The translations under genes and the position numbers were made by a program. The notes under the pieces were generated by a model, which worked only from the letters and a program-made list of their open reading frames with translations, was not told the origin of the DNA and did no database searches. Source: Streptomyces alboflavus (GTDB lineage: Bacteria; Actinomycetota; Actinomycetes; Streptomycetales; Streptomycetaceae). From it: DNA of 64,000 nt. Of this stretch, positions 7,579-15,757 are shown piece by piece (position 1 is the first letter of the stretch; the number at the start of each line of letters is the position of its first letter). Location of the stretch: positions 62,001 to 126,000 of the forward strand of contig NZ_JNXT01000005.1 of NCBI RefSeq assembly GCF_000716675.1. Reading direction: 5' to 3'.

Positions 7579-8123
7579 GCCGCGCCCGCCCCGCGCCCCC
7601 GGCCGAACACCACGAGCGCCCGCACCAGGAGCCCCAGGGCCAGGGTGCTCAGGAGCGCCCGCACCACGTTCCACGCCACCCACGTGTCCTCGAAGTCCGC
7701 GCGCACCGCGGCCGGATCGGCGATCTTCGCGGGGTCGCCCGCGTCCGCGAGCTCGTCGTTCAGGGGCACGTTCACCGTGACCGTGAGCACGAACGTGAGG
7801 AAGTACGCGAGCAGCGCCGCGAGCACCCACCAGCGGGCCGGGTCGCGCCGCAGCATCCAGGCCGCGACCGCCGTGATCAGCAGCGCGCCCATGAAGCTCG
7901 CGAAGAACACCGCGTTCTCGAACGCCGCGTTGATGTCCTGCATGACCTCGATGTACGCGCGGTCCGAGCTGCGCGCGAGGCCCGGCATCACACCGCACGC
8001 GAAGATGTAGAAGGTCCCGGCGATCAGGCCCATGGCCACGGTCGCCGCGCCCAGGACGAGACCGGTGCCGCGGCGCCCGCCCGCCGCCGTCGTGTTGCGT
8101 GCTGTCGCCACATTTTCGTTCAT
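7530..8123 (-). CDS. DUF1772 integral membrane protein
   Basis: A 197-residue protein with four membrane segments (TGLVLGAATVAMGLIAGTFY, NAVFFASFMGALLITAVAAW, RWWVLAALLAYFLTFVLTVT, NVVRALLSTLALGLLVRALV). The segment VNVPLNDELA between helices 3 and 4 is typical of DUF1772, a family related to anthrone oxygenase-like membrane proteins; the reaction is unknown here. I chose the ATG at 8123 because hydrophobic family sequence starts soon after and the upstream codons are promoter DNA. It is divergent from the CGNR gene, which may regulate it, and overlaps the 3' end of nnaR by 49 bp. Confidence 0.85.
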   Translation of the reverse strand: MNENVATARNTTAAGGRRGTGLVLGAATVAMGLIAGTFYIFACGVMPGLARSSDRAYIEVMQDINAAFENAVFFASFMGALLITAVAAWMLRRDPARWWVLAALLAYFLTFVLTVTVNVPLNDELADAGDPAKIADPAAVRADFEDTWVAWNVVRALLSTLALGLLVRALVVFGRGRGAGAAQSAYLDPAAGSSASR

Positions 8124-8290
8124 GTCCCGAGTCAAGCGGGCGGCGCGGACCCGGACCATCGTTGAGAAGCGCGGCCGCATACGCGTGCGTCTGCACCACC
8201 CCCGGTGGCAGGGGTTCCGGTGGCGCCCGTGGGCGGGCACTGTAGGGGGTACGGCACTCACCGGCACACCCCAAGGGCGGTGAAAGGCGC

Positions 8291-8917
8291 ATGGTGTTGG
8301 GTGCGACCCCCAAGTCTGCCAACTCAGGGTCCCCTGCTGCGTACCACTCCGCGTTCCACGAACTCCGCTTCGACGCCGGCCGGCCCTGCCTCGACCTCGT
8401 CGCCACCGCGCACCCGGTGGAGCGCATCGGCGACGTCCGGCGGCTGCGGGCCTGGCTGGCCGGGGCGGGCCTGGTCCCGCAGGGCACGCCGCTGCCCGGG
8501 GCCGACGTGACCTGGCTCGCGGCCTTCCGGGAGCTGCGCGGCCAGATCGCCCAGCTGGTCCGCGCCGAGCTGGCCGGACGCCCCGCCGACGCCGCCCTGG
8601 CCCGCGTCAACGCCCTCGCCGCCGCGGCCCCGCCCGCCCCCCGCGCCGTCCGGCACCCCGACGGCACCCTGACCCGGGCCCTGCACGGCACCCCCGGCCG
8701 CACGGCCCTGCTCGCCGCCGTCGCCAGGGACGCCGTCGAGCTGCTCACCGACCCGGTGGCCCGGTCGCTCCTGCGCCAGTGCGCGGGCGACAACTGCGCC
8801 ATCGTCTACCTGGACACCTCGCGCGGACGGCGCCGCCGCTGGTGCTCGAGCGAGGTGTGCGGCAACCGGGAGCGGGTGGCGAGGCACCGGCGGCGCGCGG
8901 CACTGGCCCGGGCCTGA
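8291..8917 (+). CDS. CGNR zinc-finger / ABATE-domain protein, probable regulator
   Basis: The N-terminal two thirds match the ABATE helical domain (FDAGRPCLDLVATAHPVERI ... LRAWLAGAGL). The C-terminus carries a CGNR zinc finger: CAGDNCAIVYLDTSRGRRRRW then CSSEVCGNRERVARHRRR, with four Cys ligands in C-x4-C ... C-x3-C spacing. Proteins of this family are thought to be DNA-binding stress-related regulators. The ATG at 8291 follows GGTGAAAGG. It is transcribed away from the DUF1772 gene, a common arrangement for a regulator and its target; that link is inference. Confidence 0.88.
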   Translation: MVLGATPKSANSGSPAAYHSAFHELRFDAGRPCLDLVATAHPVERIGDVRRLRAWLAGAGLVPQGTPLPGADVTWLAAFRELRGQIAQLVRAELAGRPADAALARVNALAAAAPPAPRAVRHPDGTLTRALHGTPGRTALLAAVARDAVELLTDPVARSLLRQCAGDNCAIVYLDTSRGRRRRWCSSEVCGNRERVARHRRRAALARA

Positions 8918-9162
8918 CCGCTACGGCGCCCTCCGGCCCGTGGGGAGCCTGCCCCGGCCTGACCCGTGGAGAGCCCGCCCGGCCGGGAACTTTCCCGCCC
9001 ACACCGGGACATCCCGCACCCCCGCCCGGAATTCCGCGCCCCCCGTTGAACGGACCCCGGCCCCGGTCCGTACGTCCAGGGTGACCAGCCGACAGGGCCG
9101 ACCACGCGGAGAGCACGGCCGACATGGGCAGCCGAGACGAACAGCGGACAGCGGAGGCAGAC

Positions 9163-9741
9163 GTGCGCAAGGATTCCGCCGTGGCCGATGAACGCCCGCA
9201 CCGACGACATCGACTGACGCCGACTTCCCGGCCGGGGCCGGACGAGGAACTCATGCGCGCGCTCTACCGTGAGCACGCGGGACCACTTCTCGCCTATGTG
9301 CTCCGTCTTGTGGCGGGAGACCGGCAGCGCGCCGAAGATGTCGTACAGGAAACGCTCATCCGTGCCTGGAAGAACGCCGGTCAGCTCAACCGAGCTACCG
9401 GTTCGGTACGCCCCTGGCTGGTGACGGTCGCGCGCCGCATCGTCATCGACGGCCACCGCAGCCGGCAGGCCCGGCCGCAGGAGGTCGACCCGTCGCCGCT
9501 GGAGGTCATCCCCGCGGAGGACGAGATCGATAAGGCGCTGTGGCTGATGACGCTGTCGGACGCCCTTGAGGACCTGACTCCCGCGCACCGGGAGGTACTT
9601 GTCGAGACCTACTTCAAAGGGCGTACGGTCAATGAGGCGGCCGAGACGCTGGGCATACCCAGTGGGACAGTGCGCTCGCGGGTCTTCTACGCGTTGCGCT
9701 CGATGAAGCTTGCGCTCGAGGAGCGGGGGGTGACGGCATGA
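9163..9741 (+). CDS. sigU: ECF sigma factor SigU
   Basis: Sigma-70 region 2 (EHAGPLLAYVLRLVAGDRQR, then AEDVVQETLIRAWKN) and region 4 (LTPAHREVLVETYFKGRTVN ... GIPSGTVRSRVFYAL) are clear with no other domain, as in ECF factors. The GTG at 9163 is preceded by GGAGG at 9153-9157; an in-frame ATG at 9124 has no ribosome site. The ATGA overlap with the next gene shows translational coupling to a zinc anti-sigma factor. The order sigU-rsuA-helicase-malic enzyme-hup matches my memory of S. coelicolor SCO2954 onward, where SigU affects secreted proteins and development. The ortholog name rests on synteny and family. Confidence 0.88.
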   Translation: MRKDSAVADERPHRRHRLTPTSRPGPDEELMRALYREHAGPLLAYVLRLVAGDRQRAEDVVQETLIRAWKNAGQLNRATGSVRPWLVTVARRIVIDGHRSRQARPQEVDPSPLEVIPAEDEIDKALWLMTLSDALEDLTPAHREVLVETYFKGRTVNEAAETLGIPSGTVRSRVFYALRSMKLALEERGVTA

Positions 9742-10610
9742 GCACGCCGTACGACGCATACGGCTTCGACGGCGGCGGCTCCGGCTCCGGCCCCGGCGAC
9801 GTGCACGAGACCGTCGGCGCCTACGCGCTCGGGATCCTCGACGACGCCGAGGCCACCGCGTTCGAGGCGCACCTCGCGGGCTGCGACTTCTGCGCGCACC
9901 AGCTGGAGGAGTTCTCCGGCATGGCGCCGATGCTCGCGGCCCTCGCGGACTTCCCCGGCGCCGACGTCGGCGGCGCGGCGGCGGCCCCGGCGCCCGCGGC
10001 CCACGGCCCGCTGCGGGGTGTCCCGCAGATCGGCGAACAGCTCGCCGCCCGGCCGAGTCCGCGGCTCGCGGACCGCCTGGTGGACGAGGTCGCGGTCAAG
10101 CGCGCCCAGCGGCGCAGGCGCGGCATGTACCTGGTCGCGGCGGCGGCCGCGCTGATCATCGGCGGCCCGCTCGCGGTCTTCGCGGTCAGCGACGACGACG
10201 GCGGCGGCACGAAGGAGGTGGCGGGCGCCGACCCGCACCCCACCTCGCCCGCCGAGGACGCCTTCTTCCACCACATGGACGACAAGATCGCCGCCACCGA
10301 CCCCAGGACCAAGGTCACCGCGACGGTCGGCACCGAGAAGAAGGCCTGGGGCACGCACACGGTCCTGGAGCTGAAGAACGTCAAGGGCCCGCTGAAGTGC
10401 TCGCTGATCGCGGTCGGTAAGGACGGCAAGAAGGAGACCGTGACGACCTGGTCGGTGCCCAAGTGGGGCTACGGCATCAAGGACAGCACGAACAAATGGG
10501 CCCGCTCCCCGCTGTACGTGCACGGCGGCGCCGCGTTCGACCGTGACGACATCGACCACTTCGAGGTGCGCACGTTCGACGGCGAGCGGCTGGTCGAGGT
10601 GGACGTCTGA
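9738..10610 (+). CDS. rsuA: Anti-sigma factor RsuA, membrane-anchored with zinc motif
   Basis: Residues 21-60 carry the zinc-binding anti-sigma signature HxxxCxxC (H45, C49, C52 in EAHLAGCDFCAHQLEEF) with an upstream histidine at 23. A low-complexity Ala/Gly linker follows, then one membrane helix (about 128-150, MYLVAAAAALIIGGPLAVFA) and an extracytoplasmic beta-rich domain (about 165-290). The layout fits a transmembrane anti-sigma factor that binds SigU inside the cell and senses signals outside. The ATG overlaps the sigU stop by 4 bp. The external domain has no recognisable enzyme motif. Confidence 0.87.
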   Translation: MSTPYDAYGFDGGGSGSGPGDVHETVGAYALGILDDAEATAFEAHLAGCDFCAHQLEEFSGMAPMLAALADFPGADVGGAAAAPAPAAHGPLRGVPQIGEQLAARPSPRLADRLVDEVAVKRAQRRRRGMYLVAAAAALIIGGPLAVFAVSDDDGGGTKEVAGADPHPTSPAEDAFFHHMDDKIAATDPRTKVTATVGTEKKAWGTHTVLELKNVKGPLKCSLIAVGKDGKKETVTTWSVPKWGYGIKDSTNKWARSPLYVHGGAAFDRDDIDHFEVRTFDGERLVEVDV

Positions 10611-10721
10611 CCGATGCCGTGACGGCGGCGCACGGCCCGACGACTGCACAACCGGGGTCCCTTTCGCGTACGGTGGACGGCTGCTCAATACGGGCAGCAG
10701 CACGTCAGGAAAGGGGCCCCG

Positions 10722-13082
10722 GTGGCCGACGTACGCGAGCGCGAGATCAGCGTCGAACAGGAACACCTCGACCAGGTCTACCGCCGCCTCGAAGAGAAGA
10801 TCCACGAGGCCGAGTTCCTGATGAACGACGCGGCCAAGCGGTCCCAGGTGGGCACGCCGGGAGCGCTGGCCGAGCGGGACGCGCAGGTCTTCCGCGCGGG
10901 TGTCCATCTCAACCGGCTGAACAACGAGTTCGAGGACTTCCTCTTCGGCCGTATCGACCTGTTGCTCGGCAAGGACGGCAAGAAGGGCCCGGACGGCGCG
11001 TACACCGCCGTGGAACCGGCTGAGGGCGCCGTGCGCACCGAGGAGTCCGGTACGTTCGCCGACATCGCCGAGACCCTCCACATCGGCCGCATCGGCGTCC
11101 TGGACGCGGACTACTCGCCGCTGGTCATCGACTGGCGCGCGCCCGCCGCCGCGCCGTTCTACCGCTCGACCCCCGTCGACCCGGGCCGGGTGGTGCGCCG
11201 CCGCGTCATCCGCTCCAAGGGCCGCAAGGTCCTCGGCGTCGAGGACGACCTGATGCGCCCGGAGCTGACGGCGTTCCTGAACGGCGAGGAGCTGCCCGTC
11301 ATCGGCGACGGCGCCCTCATGGCCGCGCTCGGGCAGGCCCGCAGCCACTCCATGCGGGACATCGTGGCGTCCATCCAGGCCGAGCAGGACCTGGTGATCC
11401 GGGCGCCCGCCGCGTCGGTGACGTACGTGGAGGGCGGCCCCGGCACCGGCAAGACGGCCGTCGCCCTGCACCGCGCCGCGTACCTGCTCTACCAGGACCG
11501 CCGCCGCTACGCGGGCGGCATCCTCATCGTCTCCCCGACCCCCCTCCTCGTCGCCTACACCGAGGGTGTCCTGCCCTCCCTCGGCGAAGAGGGCCAGGTC
11601 GCCATCCGCGCGGTCGGCTCCCTCGTCGACGGCACCGAGGCCACGGTCTACGACAGCCCGGCAGTGGCTCGTGTCAAGGGCTCGTCGAGGATGCTGAAGG
11701 TCCTGAGACGGGCGGCGCGGGGCGCCCTCGAATCCCCGCCCGCCGCCGCGGACCCGCACCCGCCGAAGGCGAGCGACCACCAACTCGCCTTCGGCGAGGA
11801 CGAGGCCGAAGCCGCAGGCACGGCGAACCGGGGCACCCCCACCCGCCTCAGAGTGGTCGCCTTCGGCCGCCGCCTGGAGCTGGAGGCCGACCAGCTGAAC
11901 CGAATCCGCCAGACGGCCCTGAGCGGCACCGCCCCCGTCAACCTCCTCCGCCCCCGAGCGAGGAAACTCCTCCTGGACGCCCTCTGGGCCCAGTCCGGCG
12001 CGGCCGGAAGACACGACGACCCCGAACTCGCCGCCGAACTCCGCTCGTCCTTCGACGACGACATCACCTCCGAGGACGACTTCATCGCGTTCCTGGAAGC
12101 CTGGTGGCCCGAACTCACCCCGCGCGCCGTCCTGACGGCGATGAGCGACGAACGCGCCCTGAACCGCTGGGCCCGCCGCGTCCTGAACCCCGGCGAGGTC
12201 CGCAAGGTGGCCCGCTCCCTGCGACGCGACGCCCTGTCCGTGCACGACGTGGCGCTCCTCGACGAGTTGCAGGCGATCCTCGGCACCCCGCAGCGGCCCC
12301 GCAAGAGGAAGGACCTGGACCCGCTCGACCTGCTCACCGGCCTGGACGAGCTGATGCCGCAGCGCGAGGAGTCCCAGCGCGAGCGCGCCGAACGCCTCGC
12401 GGCGGAACGCGTCGAGTACGCCCACGTCATCGTCGACGAGGCCCAGGACCTCACCCCCATGCAGTGGCGCATGGTGGGCCGCAGGGGCCGGCACGCCACG
12501 TGGACGGTCGTGGGCGACCCGGCGCAGTCCTCCTGGTCCGACCCGGACGAGGCGGCGGCGGCCCGCGACGAGGCCCTGGGCACCCGCCCGCGCCGCCGCT
12601 TCACGCTCACCGTCAACTACCGCAACCCGGCCGAGATCGCCGACCTCGCCGCGAAGGTCCTCGCCCTCGCCATGCCCGGCTCGACGGCCCCGGCAGCGGT
12701 CCGCTCCACCGGCATCGAGCCTCGCTTCGCGGTCGTGCGGGACAAGGACCTCGGCGCCTCTGTGCGCGAGGAGGCGGGGCGCCTGCTCGACCGGGTCGAG
12801 GGCACGGTCGGCGTCGTGGTGGCCATGAGCCGCCGCGAGCAGGCCGCCCGCTGGCTCGCGGGGCTCGGCGAGAGGGTGGTGGCGCTCGGCAGCCTGGAGG
12901 CCAAGGGACTGGAGTACGACGCGACGCTGGTCGTGTCGCCCGCCGAGATCGCCGACGAGTCCCCGGCGGGCCTGCGCGTCCTGTACGTGGCGCTGACCCG
13001 CGCCACGCAGCAGCTCACGGTCCTTTCGGGGGAGCGCGACGAGCCGGACGGGGAGGGCGTGCCGGACCTGTTGCGGGAGTGA
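10722..13082 (+). CDS. helD: HelD-like UvrD/Rep-family ATPase (RNA polymerase-associated)
   Basis: A 786-residue superfamily 1 helicase-like ATPase. The N-terminus is a charged coiled coil (EREISVEQEHLDQVYRRLEE) like the arm HelD inserts into RNA polymerase. Walker A GGPGTGKTAVAL is near residue 238, Walker B VDEAQDLTPMQWRM near 571, and the C-terminal motif is EYDATLVVSPAEI. HelD proteins free stalled RNA polymerase from DNA; some actinobacterial ones (HelR) protect against rifamycins. I do not see the rifamycin-associated palindrome upstream, so induction by rifamycin is not supported. The GTG at 10722 follows AGGAAAGGGG. A 6-bp inverted repeat (GCTGCT...AGCAGC) lies just upstream. Confidence 0.9.
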   Translation: MADVREREISVEQEHLDQVYRRLEEKIHEAEFLMNDAAKRSQVGTPGALAERDAQVFRAGVHLNRLNNEFEDFLFGRIDLLLGKDGKKGPDGAYTAVEPAEGAVRTEESGTFADIAETLHIGRIGVLDADYSPLVIDWRAPAAAPFYRSTPVDPGRVVRRRVIRSKGRKVLGVEDDLMRPELTAFLNGEELPVIGDGALMAALGQARSHSMRDIVASIQAEQDLVIRAPAASVTYVEGGPGTGKTAVALHRAAYLLYQDRRRYAGGILIVSPTPLLVAYTEGVLPSLGEEGQVAIRAVGSLVDGTEATVYDSPAVARVKGSSRMLKVLRRAARGALESPPAAADPHPPKASDHQLAFGEDEAEAAGTANRGTPTRLRVVAFGRRLELEADQLNRIRQTALSGTAPVNLLRPRARKLLLDALWAQSGAAGRHDDPELAAELRSSFDDDITSEDDFIAFLEAWWPELTPRAVLTAMSDERALNRWARRVLNPGEVRKVARSLRRDALSVHDVALLDELQAILGTPQRPRKRKDLDPLDLLTGLDELMPQREESQRERAERLAAERVEYAHVIVDEAQDLTPMQWRMVGRRGRHATWTVVGDPAQSSWSDPDEAAAARDEALGTRPRRRFTLTVNYRNPAEIADLAAKVLALAMPGSTAPAAVRSTGIEPRFAVVRDKDLGASVREEAGRLLDRVEGTVGVVVAMSRREQAARWLAGLGERVVALGSLEAKGLEYDATLVVSPAEIADESPAGLRVLYVALTRATQQLTVLSGERDEPDGEGVPDLLRE

Positions 13083-13131
13083 GCGTCACGGCGGCGCGCC
13101 GTGGGCCGACAGGGTTTGTGCGGGACGGGAA

Positions 13132-13159
13132 TTGCCTTACGGGGATCGTTTGTTACCGT
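13132..13159 (+). promoter_or_regulatory. Promoter of the candidate small RNA
   Basis: TTGCCT (13132-13137), a 16-bp spacer and TACCGT (13154-13159) make a housekeeping-type promoter. Predicted initiation at about 13165-13167 falls exactly where the closing helix of the downstream RNA begins. Confidence 0.5.
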
Positions 13160-13164
13160 TGATG

Positions 13165-13300
13165 TGGCACCGGCTCGATCCAAGCCCCCGGGCCCAACCT
13201 TCGTCGCTACGAGCGACCACTTGCCGCGAGGCGAGCATGGCGGGTCGGTGTCATGAACGTACGAGAGGTCCACGTCATCCGTGACGTGGACCTCTCCTCG
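13165..13300 (+). ncRNA. Candidate structured small RNA (about 135 nt) with strong terminator
   Basis: Bases 13165-13177 (TGGCACCGGCTCG) pair with 13241-13253 (CGGGTCGGTGTCA) over 13 bp, with a few G-U wobbles, enclosing a 6-bp hairpin GTCGCT-ACG-AGCGAC (13203-13217). This is followed by a perfect 15-bp terminator stem GAGAGGTCCACGTCA / TGACGTGGACCTCTC (13263-13277 and 13282-13296) with loop TCCG. A promoter-like element ends just upstream. It starts 83 bp after the helD stop and ends about 180 bp before the malic enzyme start. I recall a reported S. coelicolor small RNA near this locus (scr2952), but cannot verify that it is the same. The target is unknown. Confidence 0.6.
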
Positions 13301-13480
13301 TTTCTCCGGCACCCCTTCCCGCGACCCGTTGCTTCTCGTATGGTGGAAGTCGTTTTCCGAAATCACGGCACCGGGTCCGTGAACAAAACGTCCGCAATCC
13401 GGGGCGGCTACCACGTACTCAGGGGTAGGTGCGACGATCGGACGGCAACAGCTACAAGGTGAAAGCAGAGGAAGTCCGCC

Positions 13481-14911
13481 ATGGCAACGGCGCCCAGCGT
13501 CTCCTACTCGATGACGGTCAGGCTGGAGGTGCCCGCGAGCGGAACCGCGGTCTCCCAGCTCACCACGGCCGTGGAGTCCTCCGGCGGCTCGGTCACCGGC
13601 CTCGACGTCACGGCGTCCGGCCACGAGAAGCTCCGTATCGACGTCACCATCGCCGCGACCTCCACCGCGCACGCCGACGAGATCGTCGAGGAACTGCGCG
13701 GCATCGAGGGCGTCACCCTCGGCAAGGTCTCCGACCGTACGTTCCTGATGCACCTCGGCGGCAAGATCGAGATGCAGTCGAAGCACCCCATCCGCAACCG
13801 CGACGACCTGTCCATGGTCTACACCCCGGGCGTCGCCCGCGTGTGCATGGCGATCGCCGAGAACCCCGAGGACGCGCGCCGCCTCACCATCAAGCGCAAC
13901 TCCGTTGCGGTCGTGACGGACGGCTCCGCGGTGCTCGGCCTCGGCAACATCGGCCCGAAGGCCGCGCTGCCCGTGATGGAGGGCAAGGCGGCCCTCTTCA
14001 AGCGCTTCGCGGGCATCGACGCCTGGCCGCTGTGCCTGGACACCCAGGACACCGACGCGATCGTCGAGATCGTCAAGGCCATCGCCCCCGGCTTCGCGGG
14101 CATCAACCTGGAGGACATCTCCGCGCCGCGCTGCTTCGAGATCGAGGCCCGGCTGCGCGAGGCCCTCGACATCCCCGTCTTCCACGACGACCAGCACGGC
14201 ACCGCGATCGTCGTGCTCGCCGCCCTGACCAACGCCCTGCGCGTGGTGGGCAAGGGCATCGGCGACGTGCGCGTGGTCATGTCCGGCGCCGGCGCCGCCG
14301 GTACGGCCATCCTCAAGCTGCTGCTCGCCGCGGGCGTCAAGCACGCCGTCGTCGCCGACATCCACGGCGTCGTGCACGCGGGCCGCGAGGACCTGGTGGC
14401 CGCCGCGGCCGACTCGCCGCTGCGCTGGATCGCCGACAACACCAACCCCGAGGGCGTCACCGGCACCCTCAAGGAGGCCGTCGTCGGCGCCGATGTGTTC
14501 ATCGGCGTATCGGCCCCGAACGTGCTCGGCGGCGACGACGTGGCAGCCATGGCGGACGACGCGATCGTGTTCGCGCTCGCGAATCCGGACCCCGAGGTCG
14601 ACCCCGCAATCGCCCGCCAGACGGCGGCAGTTGTGGCCACAGGACGGTCCGACTTCCCCAACCAGATCAACAACGTCCTGGTGTTCCCCGGCGTCTTCCG
14701 CGGCCTGCTCGACGCCCAGTCGCGCACGGTCAACACGGAGATGATGCTGGCCGCGGCCGCCGCCCTGGCCGACGTGGTCACCGAGGACGAGCTGAACCCG
14801 AACTACATCATCCCGAGCGTCTTCAACGACAAGGTCGCGGGCGCGGTCGCCGGAGCGGTGCGCAGCGCCGCCAAGGCCGCCGGGGTGGCTGTGACGGGTA
14901 CCACGGCCTGA
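13481..14911 (+). CDS. NAD-dependent malic enzyme with N-terminal ACT domain
   Basis: Oxidative decarboxylation of malate to pyruvate. Residues about 8-85 form an ACT-type regulatory domain (YSMTVRLEVPASGTAVSQL). The catalytic part (about 95-470) has the malic enzyme motifs SMVYTPGVARVC, NSVAVVTDGSAVLGLGNIGP, FAGINLEDISAPRCFEIE, HDDQHGTAIVVLAAL, a dinucleotide-binding VVMSGAGAAGTA, and NPDPEVDP. At 476 residues it is the short bacterial type. The ATG at 13481 follows GAGGAAG. ACT-fused malic enzymes in actinomycetes are usually annotated as NAD-dependent; cofactor choice is inferred. A GC hairpin after the stop may end the transcript. Confidence 0.93.
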   Translation: MATAPSVSYSMTVRLEVPASGTAVSQLTTAVESSGGSVTGLDVTASGHEKLRIDVTIAATSTAHADEIVEELRGIEGVTLGKVSDRTFLMHLGGKIEMQSKHPIRNRDDLSMVYTPGVARVCMAIAENPEDARRLTIKRNSVAVVTDGSAVLGLGNIGPKAALPVMEGKAALFKRFAGIDAWPLCLDTQDTDAIVEIVKAIAPGFAGINLEDISAPRCFEIEARLREALDIPVFHDDQHGTAIVVLAALTNALRVVGKGIGDVRVVMSGAGAAGTAILKLLLAAGVKHAVVADIHGVVHAGREDLVAAAADSPLRWIADNTNPEGVTGTLKEAVVGADVFIGVSAPNVLGGDDVAAMADDAIVFALANPDPEVDPAIARQTAAVVATGRSDFPNQINNVLVFPGVFRGLLDAQSRTVNTEMMLAAAAALADVVTEDELNPNYIIPSVFNDKVAGAVAGAVRSAAKAAGVAVTGTTA

Positions 14912-15316
14912 CAGCACGGCGCGTCGCGGAACGCGGCGCCGACAACGGCCCTCTAGGGTGGCGGGACGCGGGCCGCAGGGCCCGCGCGGCCCGACCACCC
15001 CCTTCAGGGGCCCTGCGCCGGCCCACGCCGGTCCGTCAGGGCATGCGGTCCGGCACCGGGAGCGGGAAGCGGACGGAGCGTCACCATTTCGAGGCAACCG
15101 CCGAGAAACGGCGCTTTTCGTGTGACTCCCACGGGTGCCGGATTGGCTTTCCCGCCGCAGGTGGGGGCAGGATGCGTCTCTGGGCGCGAGGGTCTGACGT
15201 CGGACCCGGGTCCGGGGCCCGCCTGAGGACCCTGGCAGCATCGGCTTCGCTGTGCCCGATATGCGGCTCCGCCGCGAGGCACGCCTCAACAGCAAGAAGA
15301 ACACGGGAGTACAAAC
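14912..15316. other. Gene-free stretch between malic enzyme and hup
   Basis: No gene is supported here. Besides the hairpin at 14968-14985 it contains CGCCG-AGAAA-CGGCG followed by CTTTTCG (15099-15119), which looks like a small intrinsic terminator, and the 14-bp palindrome CGGACCCGGGTCCG (15201-15214). The last 100 bp must carry the hup promoter, since hup has its own terminator and is normally highly expressed. Confidence 0.5.
14968..14985 (+). terminator. Probable terminator of the malic enzyme gene
   Basis: A 7-bp stem, GCGGGCC (14968-14974) with GGCCCGC (14979-14985), has a 4-nt loop and starts 56 bp after the stop codon. No U-run follows. Confidence 0.45.
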
Positions 15317-15598
15317 ATGAACCGCAGTGAGCTGGTGGCCGCGCTGGCCGACCGCGCCGAGGTGACCCGCAAGGACGCCGACGCCGTGCTGGCCGCGTTC
15401 GCCGAGACCGTCGGCGAGATCGTTGCCAAGGGCGACGAGAAGGTCACCATCCCCGGCTTCCTGACCTTCGAGCGCACCCACCGTGCCGCTCGCACCGCCC
15501 GCAACCCGCAGACCGGCGAGCCGATCAACATCCCGGCCGGCTACAGCGTCAAGGTTTCGGCGGGCTCCAAGCTCAAGGAAGCGGCCAAGGGGAAGTAA
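15317..15598 (+). CDS. hup: HU-family nucleoid DNA-binding protein
   Basis: The 93-residue protein is a full-length classic HU: MNRSELVAALADRAEVTRKD at the N-terminus and the DNA-binding arm RTARNPQTGEPINIPAGYSV near residues 57-76. It lacks the long lysine-rich tail of the second Streptomyces HU (HupS), so it is the HupA-type, thought to be the main vegetative-phase nucleoid protein. The ATG at 15317 has a weak ACGGGAG upstream. It is monocistronic, with a strong terminator 15 bp after the stop. Confidence 0.96.
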   Translation: MNRSELVAALADRAEVTRKDADAVLAAFAETVGEIVAKGDEKVTIPGFLTFERTHRAARTARNPQTGEPINIPAGYSVKVSAGSKLKEAAKGK

Positions 15599-15613
15599 CC
15601 CCTAGGCAGCACG

Positions 15614-15648
15614 AAGGGGCGGCCACCCGGTTCGGGTGGCCGCCCCTT
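15614..15648 (+). terminator. Strong terminator of hup
   Basis: A perfect 16-bp stem, AAGGGGCGGCCACCCG (15614-15629) with CGGGTGGCCGCCCCTT (15633-15648), is followed by TCGCTGTT. It lies 15 bp after the hup stop. Confidence 0.9.
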
Positions 15649-15740
15649 TCGCTGTTCTGCCGCGCTGTGCCGTCGTGTGGCTGCGGCTTCGTTGTGGCTG
15701 GTCGCGCCCACGCGGCGGAGCCGCACATCTACACAGCCCC

Positions 15741-15757
15741 GCGCCCCTTTGGGGCGC
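15741..15757 (-). terminator. Hairpin directly after the murA stop codon
   Basis: GCGCCCC (15741-15747), TTT and GGGGCGC (15751-15757) form a perfect 7-bp hairpin abutting the murA stop at 15758-15760. GGGGCGCGGGG-type hairpins are dispersed in Streptomyces genomes and often end transcripts. Confidence 0.65.

Noticed and set aside
13253..13462. A 69-codon frame after helD
   Set aside because: It spans a perfect terminator hairpin, has no ribosome site and no family-like sequence; the DNA is better explained by the candidate small RNA and the malic enzyme promoter.
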